Of a stretch of 58,939 nucleotides of DNA, positions 34,017-42,117 are shown in pieces. The notes beneath the pieces are model-generated. The model made no database searches. It saw only the letters and a program-made list of their open reading frames with translations, and was not told the origin of the DNA. The position numbers and the translations under genes were made by a program. The stretch's first letter is position 1, and each line of letters opens with the position of its first letter. The stretch comes from an uncultured Eubacteriales bacterium (GTDB lineage: Bacteria; Bacillota; Clostridia; Oscillospirales; Oscillospiraceae), in the NCBI GenBank assembly GCA_934597725.1, contig CAKTSK010000012.1, positions 1 through 58,939 of the forward strand, given 5' to 3'.

Positions 34017-34516
34017 GCGCAGCCGCTCTGTTGCAGTCCCTTCCCATCGAGGGGACCGCGGTGGCTCTGCTGGGCGCGGCGCTGGCGGTGGCCCTGCCTT
34101 GTTCCGGCTCTGCCACCGGCGTCGGTACCGTGGGCCGGGCGGGCGCAGGTCTGCTGTCCGTGGCCCCGGAGAAATTTTCCCGGGTGCTGGTGATGCAGAT
34201 CCTGCCCGGCACCCAGGGCCTGTATGGCCTGGTCATCTGGTTCTTTGCCCTGACCAAGCTGGGCTTCTTCTCCGGCAGCCTGGCCCAGCTGACCATCTTC
34301 CAGGGGCTGGAGTTCCTGGGTGCCTGTCTGCCGGTGGCCATCGGCGGGCTGGTGTTTGGGATCATCCAGGGGCGCATCTGTGCCGGAGGACTGTCCCTCA
34401 TCGCCAAGAAACCCAACGACCTGAGCCGGTCGATCATCCTGGCCATTATGATGGAGTTCTATGCCATCCTGGCCCTGCTGGCATCGTTTCTGATGCTCAA
34501 CCATTTTCAGTTTTGA
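34013..34516 (+). CDS. ntpK: V-type ATPase rotor subunit K, copy 1
   Basis: A 167-residue proteolipid with four membrane helices, i.e. the double-hairpin K type. It keeps the residues that coordinate Na+ in Enterococcus hirae NtpK: LPGTQ (near 64-68), Gln in IIQGR (near 120), and Glu in IMMEFYAIL (near 149). Na+ rather than H+ coupling is therefore likely. A second, distinct K gene follows after 41 bases. This copy has a longer N-terminus and a different C-terminus from copy 2. Confidence 0.92.
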   Translation: MSAAALLQSLPIEGTAVALLGAALAVALPCSGSATGVGTVGRAGAGLLSVAPEKFSRVLVMQILPGTQGLYGLVIWFFALTKLGFFSGSLAQLTIFQGLEFLGACLPVAIGGLVFGIIQGRICAGGLSLIAKKPNDLSRSIILAIMMEFYAILALLASFLMLNHFQF

Positions 34517-34557
34517 CCGAGGCTGCGCCTCACGGATATGAACAGGAGGAATCACTC

Positions 34558-35028
34558 ATGGAGACAATCGGAATTGCATTGGCATTTATCGGCGCGGCCC
34601 TGGCAGTGGGATTGGCCTGCTCCGGCTCGGCCCGCGGCGTGGGCAGCGTGGGCGAAGTAGGCGCCGGCGTGCTGGCCAACGACCCCGGGAAATTTTCCCA
34701 GATCCTGATCCTGCAGATCATCCCCGGCACCCAGGGCCTGTACGGCCTGGTGGCCTGGTTCTTCGCCCTGATGAAGCTGGGCTTCTTCTCCGGGGAGCTG
34801 CGGATGCTCACCGCCAGCGAGGGCCTGATGTTCCTGGCAGCCTGCCTGCCCATGGCCATCGGCGGCCTGCTGTCGGCCATCGCCCAGGGGCGCTGCGCTG
34901 CTGCGGGCGTTTCTCTGGTGTCCAAGCGTTCGGAGGAGCTGTCCAAAGCCATCATCATGGCCATCATGGTGGAGTTCTATGCCATCCTGTGCCTGCTGGC
35001 TTCCTTCCTGATGCTCAACAGCCTGTAA
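34558..35028 (+). CDS. ntpK: V-type ATPase rotor subunit K, copy 2
   Basis: A 156-residue, four-helix proteolipid, the same length as E. hirae NtpK. The Na+ ligand set is also kept: IPGTQ, Gln in IAQGR and Glu in IMVEFYAIL. It is clearly homologous to copy 1 but diverged along its whole length, so it is not a recent duplication. ATG 34558 follows CAGGAGGA at 34543-34550. Both proteins together could make a mixed ring, or the two may be used in different conditions. Confidence 0.93.
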   Translation: METIGIALAFIGAALAVGLACSGSARGVGSVGEVGAGVLANDPGKFSQILILQIIPGTQGLYGLVAWFFALMKLGFFSGELRMLTASEGLMFLAACLPMAIGGLLSAIAQGRCAAAGVSLVSKRSEELSKAIIMAIMVEFYAILCLLASFLMLNSL

Positions 35029-35053
35029 CACAGACAGAAAGGAGAGCGCGGGA

Positions 35054-35656
35054 ATGAATGGGATCGAAAAAATCACCGAACGCATTGCTCAGGACGCCCA
35101 GGCAGAGATCCAGGAACGGCTGACCCAGGCCCAGGCGGAGGCCGACCAGATCCTGGCCGACTGCGAGGCCAAGGCAGAGCGGATCCGGGGACGAATTCTG
35201 GAAGCCGGCCAGCAGGAATTGCAGGCGCACCGGGCCAGGCTGCACAGCATGGACGACCTGGACCAGCGCAAAGCCATGCTGGCTGCCAAACAGGATGTCA
35301 TTGACGAAGCCTTTGCGGCCGCGCTGGACCGTCTGTGCGCCCTGCCGGAGGGGGAGCTGATCCCTCTGCTGGCCCGTCTGATCGCGGCCAACGCCCAAAA
35401 GGGGGATGAAGTCGTCCTCCTGTCCCCGGACCAGCGGACGGCCTTTGGCCAGAAGGTGGTGGACGAGGCCAACCAGCGGCTGCCGGAAGGCCGCCTGACC
35501 CTGGGGCCTGCCGACCCGGACATCCACGGCGGCTGCATCCTGCGCCAGGGGGCGGTGGACATCAACTGTACCTTTGCCATGCTGATCCGCCAGCGGCGGG
35601 CGCAGCTGAGCGGCCAGGTGGCGCAGATCCTCTTCCCCCCGGCCCAGCAGGCATGA
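35054..35656 (+). CDS. V-type ATPase subunit E (peripheral stalk)
   Basis: A 200-residue protein. A long N-terminal helix rich in Glu, Ala and Gln (about 1-90) is followed by a compact alpha/beta head. The head has the family motif GGCILRQGAVDINCTF near 156-171. It pairs with the G/H subunit to hold the A/B head against the membrane stator. The ribosome site is GGAGAG at 35041-35046. Confidence 0.9.
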   Translation: MNGIEKITERIAQDAQAEIQERLTQAQAEADQILADCEAKAERIRGRILEAGQQELQAHRARLHSMDDLDQRKAMLAAKQDVIDEAFAAALDRLCALPEGELIPLLARLIAANAQKGDEVVLLSPDQRTAFGQKVVDEANQRLPEGRLTLGPADPDIHGGCILRQGAVDINCTFAMLIRQRRAQLSGQVAQILFPPAQQA

Positions 35657-35680
35657 CAGACCGGGAAAGGGGGAGAGACC

Positions 35681-36682
35681 ATGGACGAGAAACGACGGGA
35701 CACCGACTATCTGTTCCTGACCACCAGGGTCAGAGCCTTGGAGTGCCGCCTCCTGGACCGGGACCAGAGAGAGCACATGCTGGAAGCAGCGACAGCAGAG
35801 GAGGCCGCCCACATCCTTGTGGACTGCGGCTATCCTGAGCTGGAAACCGTGACCCAGGAGAGCGTGGGCGACCTGCTGTCCCGGGAGCGGGCGCGGACCT
35901 TTCAGGATTTTGCGGGTCTGGTCCCTGACCCGGCGATCCTGGAAGTGTTCCAGGTTCAGAACGATTATCACAATGGAAAGGTTTTGCTGAAAAGCGAGGC
36001 CATGGGGACCCAGGCCGACCGCCTGCTGGTGGACACGGGACGGGTCCCGCCCGAGGCCCTGGCCGACGCCCTGCGGGGCGGGGAGCTGGGCGACCTGCCG
36101 CCGCTGTTTGCAGAGGCATTGCTGGAGGCCCGTCAGGTCCTGGCGACCACCAAGGACCCCCAGCTGGGGGACTTTACCCTGGACCGGTATGCGTTCCAGG
36201 AGCTTTGGGACCTGGCTCGCCGCGTGGGTTCGCCCTTCCTGGAGGGCTATGTGCAGCGGTCCATCGACACGGCCAATCTGCGCACAGTGGTCCGGGTGCT
36301 GCGCATGGGAAAGGGCAGCGAATTTTTAGAGGGGATCCTCTTTGAAGGCGGCGCCATGGAGGTGGACCGGCTGCTCAGCAGCGTCAACGCCGGCGCGATG
36401 CTGGAAGAGCTGTATGCCGCCACCCCGCTGGCCCAGGCGGCGGAAGCCGGCGCGGCGGCGGTGCGGGGCGGCGCCCTGACGCAGTTTGAAAAACTCTGTG
36501 ACGATGCCGTGATCCACTACATTCGGGACGCCCAGTTCGTCTCCTTCGGCGCGGCGCCGGTGGTCGCCTATCTGGCGGCCAAGGAGGCGGAGATCGTGGC
36601 GATCCGCATCATCATGACCGGCCGTCTGGCGGGCCTGCCCACCGACGTGATCCGAGAAAGGCTGCGTGAGGCGTATGTATAA
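35681..36682 (+). CDS. V-type ATPase subunit C (NtpC/AtpC, d-type)
   Basis: A 333-residue, all-helical protein of the C/AC39 family. This subunit is the socket that joins the K ring to the central axle. Recognisable parts are the N-terminal LFLTTRVRALECRLLD and the C-terminal PVVAYLAAKEAEIVAIRII. It follows subunit E by 24 bases with GGGGGAG as ribosome site, and its last bases overlap subunit F. Confidence 0.92.
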   Translation: MDEKRRDTDYLFLTTRVRALECRLLDRDQREHMLEAATAEEAAHILVDCGYPELETVTQESVGDLLSRERARTFQDFAGLVPDPAILEVFQVQNDYHNGKVLLKSEAMGTQADRLLVDTGRVPPEALADALRGGELGDLPPLFAEALLEARQVLATTKDPQLGDFTLDRYAFQELWDLARRVGSPFLEGYVQRSIDTANLRTVVRVLRMGKGSEFLEGILFEGGAMEVDRLLSSVNAGAMLEELYAATPLAQAAEAGAAAVRGGALTQFEKLCDDAVIHYIRDAQFVSFGAAPVVAYLAAKEAEIVAIRIIMTGRLAGLPTDVIRERLREAYV

Positions 36683-36983
36683 AATCGGCGTGGTGGGGGA
36701 CCGGGACAGTGTGCTGGGCTTTCAGGCCCTGGGGCTGTCGGTGTTCCCCGCAGAGACCGCAGAGCAGGCCAAGAAGGTGCTGACGGAGCTGGCCGAGGAG
36801 GACTATGCGATCCTCTATCTGACCGAACAGCTGGGCGCCCAGCTGCCGGAGCTGCTGGCTCGCTATGCCACCCGGGTGACCCCGGCCATCATCCTCATCC
36901 CCGGCAAGGAGGGCGCCCTGGGCATTGGAATGCAGCAGATCACCTCGGCAGTCGAGCGCGCCGTGGGTGCAGATATCTTATAA
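36675..36983 (+). CDS. V-type ATPase subunit F
   Basis: A 102-residue protein from ATG 36675; a GTG at 36666 would add three residues. The fold is the CheY-like F subunit of the central axle: YKIGVVGDRDSVLGFQALGL at the start (family motif GDxDTVxGFxLxG) and PAIILIPGKEG near the end. The start codon lies within the end of the subunit C gene, so translation is coupled. Confidence 0.92.
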   Translation: MYKIGVVGDRDSVLGFQALGLSVFPAETAEQAKKVLTELAEEDYAILYLTEQLGAQLPELLARYATRVTPAIILIPGKEGALGIGMQQITSAVERAVGADIL

Positions 36984-37067
36984 GGAGCCCGGCCCGCCGG
37001 GCGAGCGAAGAAAGACAGCCCTTGCGCCTGGCAAGGCCCATTGGTTGAAAGAAGGGAAGAGTAACCT

Positions 37068-38846
37068 ATGAGCAACGGCAAAGTTGTGAAAGTTTCCGGC
37101 CCCCTGGTGGTGGCCACGGGTCTGGCCGAGGCCAACATGGCCGACGTGGTCCGGGTCGGGGAGCAGCGGCTGATCGGCGAAGTGCTGACCATGACAGGAG
37201 ACGCCGCCTCCATCCAGGTCTATGAGGAGACCGCCGGCCTGGGGCCGGGCGCGGTGGTGGAGACCACCGGCGCGCCCCTGTCGGTGGAGCTTGGCCCGGG
37301 CCTGATCGAGATGATCTACGATGGCATCCAGCGTCCTTTGGAAACCATCGCCCGCCTCACCGGCTCCAACAACCTCCCCCGGGGCATGGAAGTGCCTGCC
37401 CTGGACCGGGAGCGGCAGTGGCACTTTGAAGCAGTGGTCAAACCGGGGACCCGGGTCCAGGGCGGCGACATCATCGGCACCGTCCGGGAGACCCCCTCGG
37501 TACAGCATAAGATCATGGTCCCCGTGGGCCTGTCCGGGACCATCCGCAGCATCCAGTCCGGCGCCTATACGGTGACCGACACCGTGGCCGTTCTGGAGAC
37601 CGCCCCGGGGAAGGAGCAGAACCTGACCATGATGCAGAAGTGGCCCGTTCGGGTGGGCCGCCCCTATACCAAAAAGTTTGCGCCCGTCACCCCGCTCCAG
37701 TCGGGGCAGCGGGTCATTGACACCATGTTTCCGGTGGCCAAGGGCGGCACGGCAGCCGTTCCCGGCCCCTTTGGCTCTGGAAAAACCGTGGTCCAGCACG
37801 CGTTGGCCAAGTGGTCTGACGTGGACGTGGTGGTTTACATCGGCTGCGGAGAGCGGGGCAACGAGATGACCGACGTGCTGCGGGAGTTCCCGGAGCTGGT
37901 GGACCCCCGCACGGGAGAGTCGCTGATGAAGCGGACCGTTCTCATTGCCAACACCTCCGACATGCCGGTGGCCGCCCGGGAGGCCTCGGTCTATACCGGC
38001 ATCACCATCGCCGAGTATTTCCGGGACATGGGCTATGACGTGGCCGTCATTGCAGACTCTACCTCCCGCTGGGCGGAGGCCCTGCGCGAGATGTCCGGCC
38101 GTCTGGAAGAAATGCCCGGCGAGGAAGGGTACCCGGCCTATCTGGCCTCCCGCCTGTCCCAGTTCTATGAGCGGGCCGGCGTGGTCCAGTGTGTGGGGTC
38201 CGACGGGCGGCGGGGGTCGCTGACGGCAGTCGGCGCCGTGTCCCCTCCCGGCGGCGACCTGTCTGAGCCGGTCTCTCAGGGGACCATGCGTATCGTCAAG
38301 GTGTTCTGGGCGCTGGATGCCTCGCTGGCCTATGCCCGGCACTTCCCGGCGGTGAACTGGCTCAACTCCTACTCCCTCTATCTGGACTCCCTCAAGCCGT
38401 GGTTTGACGAGGTGCTGGGCAAGCAGTTCTTCCAGAACCGGACGAAAGCCATGAGCCTGCTTCAGCAGGAGGCCGACCTGAACGAGATCGTGCAGCTGGT
38501 GGGTAAGGACGGTCTGGCTCCCGCAGATCAGCTGACCCTGGAGACGGCCAAGATGATCCGGGAGGACTTTTTGCAGCAGAACGCCTTTGTCGAAGTGGAC
38601 TCGTTCTCCAGCTATGACCGGCAGGCCAAGCTGATGCAGATCATCCTGGACTATGACAAGCTTTGCCGGGCTGCCCTGGACAAGGGGGCTCTGGCCTATG
38701 AGCTCTTTGCCATTCCGGCCCGGGCCGCCATCGGCCGGGCCAAGAGCGTGCCGGAAGAAAGCTATGCCACCGTCTATGAAACCATCGCCGCCGAAATGGA
38801 GGCGCAGATCGCCAAGCTGGCGGAGAAAGGAGGAGAGGGCGCATGA
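37068..38846 (+). CDS. ntpA: V-type ATPase catalytic subunit A
   Basis: A 592-residue catalytic subunit, full length for the family. The P-loop GPFGSGKTV lies near residue 234, GERGNEMTDVL follows at about 262, and the region characteristic of the A subunit between the barrel and the nucleotide domain is present. ADSTSRWAEALREMSGRL (near 327) is the catalytic-site segment. The 84 bases before it hold two small hairpins (GC-rich at about 36987-36999 and 37020-37036), perhaps RNA-processing sites. The stop overlaps the start of subunit B. Confidence 0.95.
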   Translation: MSNGKVVKVSGPLVVATGLAEANMADVVRVGEQRLIGEVLTMTGDAASIQVYEETAGLGPGAVVETTGAPLSVELGPGLIEMIYDGIQRPLETIARLTGSNNLPRGMEVPALDRERQWHFEAVVKPGTRVQGGDIIGTVRETPSVQHKIMVPVGLSGTIRSIQSGAYTVTDTVAVLETAPGKEQNLTMMQKWPVRVGRPYTKKFAPVTPLQSGQRVIDTMFPVAKGGTAAVPGPFGSGKTVVQHALAKWSDVDVVVYIGCGERGNEMTDVLREFPELVDPRTGESLMKRTVLIANTSDMPVAAREASVYTGITIAEYFRDMGYDVAVIADSTSRWAEALREMSGRLEEMPGEEGYPAYLASRLSQFYERAGVVQCVGSDGRRGSLTAVGAVSPPGGDLSEPVSQGTMRIVKVFWALDASLAYARHFPAVNWLNSYSLYLDSLKPWFDEVLGKQFFQNRTKAMSLLQQEADLNEIVQLVGKDGLAPADQLTLETAKMIREDFLQQNAFVEVDSFSSYDRQAKLMQIILDYDKLCRAALDKGALAYELFAIPARAAIGRAKSVPEESYATVYETIAAEMEAQIAKLAEKGGEGA

Positions 38847-40219
38847 TGAAGGAATACCGCACCATTGCGGAGATCTCCGGCCCCCTGATGGTGGTCCGGC
38901 AGGTCTCCGGCGCGACCTTTGACGAGCTGGTGGAGATCGAGCTGTCCGACGGCTCCGTGCGCCGGGGCAAGGTCCTGGAGGTCAACGGCGACAGCGCTGT
39001 GGTCCAGCTCTTTGAAGCCAGCGCCGGCATCAATCTGGCCAACTCCAAGGTCCGCTTCCTGGGCCACCCCCTCCAACTGGCGGTTTCCCGGGACATGCTG
39101 GGCCGGGTCTTCAACGGCATGGGGCACCCCATCGACGACGGCCCGGAGCTGCTGGCCGACGAGTATCGGGACATCAACGGGCTGGCCATGAATCCGGCGG
39201 CCCGGGCCTATCCCAACGAGTTTATCCAGACGGGCATCTCTGCCATCGACGGGCTGAACACCCTGGTCCGCGGCCAGAAGCTGCCCATCTTCTCCGGCTC
39301 CGGCCTGCCCCACGCGGCCCTGGCGGCTCAGATCGCCCGACAGGCCAAGGTGCTGGACGACACGTCCAACTTCGCCGTGGTCTTTGCCGCCATCGGCATC
39401 ACCTTTGAGGAAGCCAACTACTTTGTGGAGGAGTTCCGGCGCACCGGCGCCATCGACCGCACGGTCCTGTTCACCAATCTGGCCAACGACCCTGCCGTAG
39501 AGCGGATCGCCACCCCCCGCATGGCGCTGACTGCGGCGGAATACCTGGCCTTCCACGAGGACATGCATGTGCTGGTCATCCTCACCGACATCACCAACTA
39601 CGCCGAGGCCCTGCGGGAGATCTCGGCGGCCAAGAAGGAAGTCCCCGGCCGCCGGGGCTATCCCGGCTACCTGTATACCGACCTGGCGACCATGTACGAA
39701 CGGGCCGGACGGCAGGCAGGGAAGGCGGGGTCCATCACCATGATCCCCATTCTCACCATGCCGGAGGATGACAAGACCCATCCCATCCCCGACCTGACCG
39801 GCTACATCACCGAGGGACAGATCATTCTCTCCCGCCAGCTGCACCGGGCGGGGGTCCAGCCGCCCATCGACGTGCTGCCCTCTCTGTCCCGTCTGAAGGA
39901 CAAGGGCATCGGCGAGGGCAAGACCCGGGAGGACCATTCGGGGACCATGAACCAGCTCTTTGCCGCCTACTCTGCCGGCAAGCAGGCCAAGGAACTCATG
40001 TCCATCCTGGGCGAAGCCGCCTTGTCTCCGGTGGACCTGCTCTATGCCAAGTTTGCCGAAGCCTTTGAGAAGGAGTATGTGGGCCAGGGGTTCGAGGAGA
40101 ACCGCTCCATTGAACAAACGCTGGACATTGGCTGGGAGCTGCTGTCCATCCTGCCGGAGACCGAGCTGAAGCGGATCAAGCAGGAGCACATCGACAAATA
40201 TCTGCCCAAGAAGGCGTAA
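38843..40219 (+). CDS. ntpB: V-type ATPase subunit B
   Basis: A 458-residue non-catalytic nucleotide-binding subunit. As expected, the P-loop is replaced (SGSGLPHAALA near 152-162), and the conserved ALREISAAKKEVPGRRGYPGY segment (in part ALREISAAKKEVPGRRG) is present near 255. The length is normal. It overlaps the A gene by four bases (ATGA) and is followed by the D gene after 12 bases. Confidence 0.95.
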   Translation: MMKEYRTIAEISGPLMVVRQVSGATFDELVEIELSDGSVRRGKVLEVNGDSAVVQLFEASAGINLANSKVRFLGHPLQLAVSRDMLGRVFNGMGHPIDDGPELLADEYRDINGLAMNPAARAYPNEFIQTGISAIDGLNTLVRGQKLPIFSGSGLPHAALAAQIARQAKVLDDTSNFAVVFAAIGITFEEANYFVEEFRRTGAIDRTVLFTNLANDPAVERIATPRMALTAAEYLAFHEDMHVLVILTDITNYAEALREISAAKKEVPGRRGYPGYLYTDLATMYERAGRQAGKAGSITMIPILTMPEDDKTHPIPDLTGYITEGQIILSRQLHRAGVQPPIDVLPSLSRLKDKGIGEGKTREDHSGTMNQLFAAYSAGKQAKELMSILGEAALSPVDLLYAKFAEAFEKEYVGQGFEENRSIEQTLDIGWELLSILPETELKRIKQEHIDKYLPKKA

Positions 40220-40231
40220 GGAGGTGGGGAG

Positions 40232-40921
40232 ATGCCCTCTGCCACAGTAAACGCCACCCGCATGGAGCTGACCCGCCTGAAAGGCCGGCTGAAGACGGCT
40301 GTCCGGGGCCACAAGCTCCTGAAAGACAAGCGGGATGAGCTGATGAAGCAGTTTCTGGAGGTGGTCCAGGAAAACCGCGCCCTGCGCCGCCGGGTGGAGG
40401 AAGGTCTGCTCCGGGCCCACGGCTCCTTTACCGTGGCCTCGGCGCTGATGTCCCCGGAGGCTTTGGAACAGGCGCTGCTCTATCCCAAGCAGAGCGTCCA
40501 GCTGGACATGCACTTCCGCAACATCATGTCGGTCAATGTGCCGGTCTATGACTTCCAGACCCAGAGCAGGGAGGACGGGGATATCTATCCTTACGGGTTT
40601 GCCTCTACCTCCTGCGAGGTGGACGGGGCCATTGAGTCCCTTTCCTCGGTCTTTCAGGACATGCTCAAGCTGGCTCAGGTGGAAAAAGCCTCTCAGCTGC
40701 TGGCGGAAGAGATCGAAAAGACCCGCCGGCGGGTAAACGCCCTGGAATATGTGATGATCCCCCAGATGCAGGAGAGCATCAAGTATATCTCCATGAAGCT
40801 GGAGGAGAACGAACGCAACAACATCATTCGCCTGATGAAGGTGAAGGATATGCTCCTGGCGGAAGCCATGGAGGAAAAACGCCGGCAGGATCAGAACGCA
40901 ATGGATCAGGCTGCGCCCTGA
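40232..40921 (+). CDS. ntpD: V-type ATPase subunit D (central axle)
   Basis: A 229-residue protein that forms the coiled-coil axle. The start PSATVNATRMELTRLKGRL and the later TRRRVNALEYVMIPQM (near 167-182) are family marks. The last gene of the operon. AAGGAGG at 40219-40225 is the ribosome site, and a terminator follows about 45 bases on. Confidence 0.95.
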   Translation: MPSATVNATRMELTRLKGRLKTAVRGHKLLKDKRDELMKQFLEVVQENRALRRRVEEGLLRAHGSFTVASALMSPEALEQALLYPKQSVQLDMHFRNIMSVNVPVYDFQTQSREDGDIYPYGFASTSCEVDGAIESLSSVFQDMLKLAQVEKASQLLAEEIEKTRRRVNALEYVMIPQMQESIKYISMKLEENERNNIIRLMKVKDMLLAEAMEEKRRQDQNAMDQAAP

Positions 40922-40967
40922 AAAAGGGCGGTCCGTTTCCAACAGTAAGGCGCTCCCAGCGGGGAGA

Positions 40968-41019
40968 CAAAAAAGACAGGTCGAACAGCCTTTTGGCGCT
41001 GTCCGGCCTGTCTTTTTGT
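40968..41019 (+). terminator. Terminator of the V-type ATPase operon
   Basis: A long hairpin of two stacked stems (about 40968-40982 with 41005-41019, plus an inner CAGC/GCTG pairing), with a run of A on one foot and TTTTTGT on the other. Confidence 0.85.
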
Positions 41020-41093
41020 CTGGCCTGTCTCCGCCTGCCGCGGTCACAGATCGCTCCCGGCGGCATAGGGTAAAGGGAGAGGAGCGTGATTCC

Positions 41094-42020
41094 GTGAACC
41101 GTATCGACAGACGATTTTTTGCTTTGGCCGATGAGATCAAAGGGCTGGGGGAGAAGGAACTGTATTACCGCATCCGCAAAGCCTTTGATGAGGTGCCCCA
41201 GGCCATCCAGAAAAGCTGCATGGATTTTTTCAACCAGTTCGGGTTCTGGGGCCGCCTGGACAGGGAGCGGGGGATCTATGAGGAGATCGAGGGGAAGGCC
41301 CATGCGCTTTTTGCCCACATGGATGACTTTCTCTGGGTCTATGAACGGCTGGCCGACTATCGCTCCCGGGCGACCCTGTCTGCCATCCTGCACAACTGGT
41401 ATTGCTATGACTTCACCGCCACGGCCCAGACCAAGGAACCGCTGTTTGACGATTACTTTGACCTGGACCTGATCCGATGCAGCAAGCGGGAGGTCATGGT
41501 GGACCTGGGCGCGTTTGTCGGGGACACCGTCCTGTCCTATCTGGACAACTACGGTGCGGACTGCTATGAGACCATCTATTGCTACGAGATCACCCCGGCG
41601 ACCTTTGCCGTGCTGGAACGGAATCTGGCCTCCTATCCCGGGATCGTCTGCCGCCGGAAAGGCGTGGCAGACCGGTCCGGGACCTTGTCTCTCCGCTCGA
41701 ATCCCGCCGGGGCATCGGCCAACACCCTGGGCGAGGAGGGGACGGCGACCGTGGAATTGGTGACCCTGGACGAGGATATTCCAGGGCCGATCACCCTCCT
41801 CAAGGCCGACATCGAAGGGTTTGAGCAGAAGGCTCTTCTGGGGGCGGAGCGGCACATCCGGGAGGACCACCCGAAGCTGCTGCTGTCGGTGTATCACAAC
41901 AACGAGGACCTTTGGAAGATCCCGCAGATGATCCACGCCATGGGACCGGACTATCGGTTTTACCTGCGGCATCGGGGCTCTCCGCTCTATCCTACGGAGG
42001 TCACCCTGCTTGCCCTATAA
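41094..42020 (+). CDS. FkbM-family SAM-dependent methyltransferase
   Basis: A 308-residue protein. The C-terminal part (about 135-300) is an FkbM-type methyltransferase: VMVDLGAFVGDTVLSYL (near 133-149) is the SAM-binding glycine loop, and LLKADIEGFEQKALLGA (near 232-248) is the typical FkbM segment. The N-terminal 130 residues are helical and unassigned. The start is GTG 41094 after AAGGGAGAGGAG. FkbM enzymes methylate hydroxyl groups of small molecules or sugars. It lies between two transcription units and belongs clearly to neither. Confidence 0.82.
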   Translation: MNRIDRRFFALADEIKGLGEKELYYRIRKAFDEVPQAIQKSCMDFFNQFGFWGRLDRERGIYEEIEGKAHALFAHMDDFLWVYERLADYRSRATLSAILHNWYCYDFTATAQTKEPLFDDYFDLDLIRCSKREVMVDLGAFVGDTVLSYLDNYGADCYETIYCYEITPATFAVLERNLASYPGIVCRRKGVADRSGTLSLRSNPAGASANTLGEEGTATVELVTLDEDIPGPITLLKADIEGFEQKALLGAERHIREDHPKLLLSVYHNNEDLWKIPQMIHAMGPDYRFYLRHRGSPLYPTEVTLLAL

Positions 42021-42047
42021 AAATTGTGGGGCAGAGGGGCAAATCCA

Positions 42048-42076
42048 TTGAAAAAGGGTGGGGAGTTCTCTATAAT
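42048..42076 (+). promoter_or_regulatory. Strong promoter of the HD-NMNAT multidomain operon
   Basis: TTGAAA (42048-42053), a 17-base spacer and a perfect TATAAT (42071-42076). The expected start of the message, near 42083, excludes an in-frame ATG at 42085 and supports ATG 42118, which has AGGAGG at 42102-42107. Confidence 0.8.
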
Positions 42077-42117
42077 AGAGTCCTATGGATTGGACATCAA
42101 CAGGAGGAAACGACCCT

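Noticed and set aside
34013..35028. The two K genes as halves of one frame-shifted gene
   Set aside because: Each encodes four helices and a full ligand set, with its own start and ribosome site, so they are two complete subunits.
42085..42117. An earlier start for the giant HD-NMNAT protein
   Set aside because: ATG 42085 lies only two bases after the expected transcript start of the TATAAT promoter and lacks a ribosome site, while ATG 42118 has AGGAGG at the right distance.
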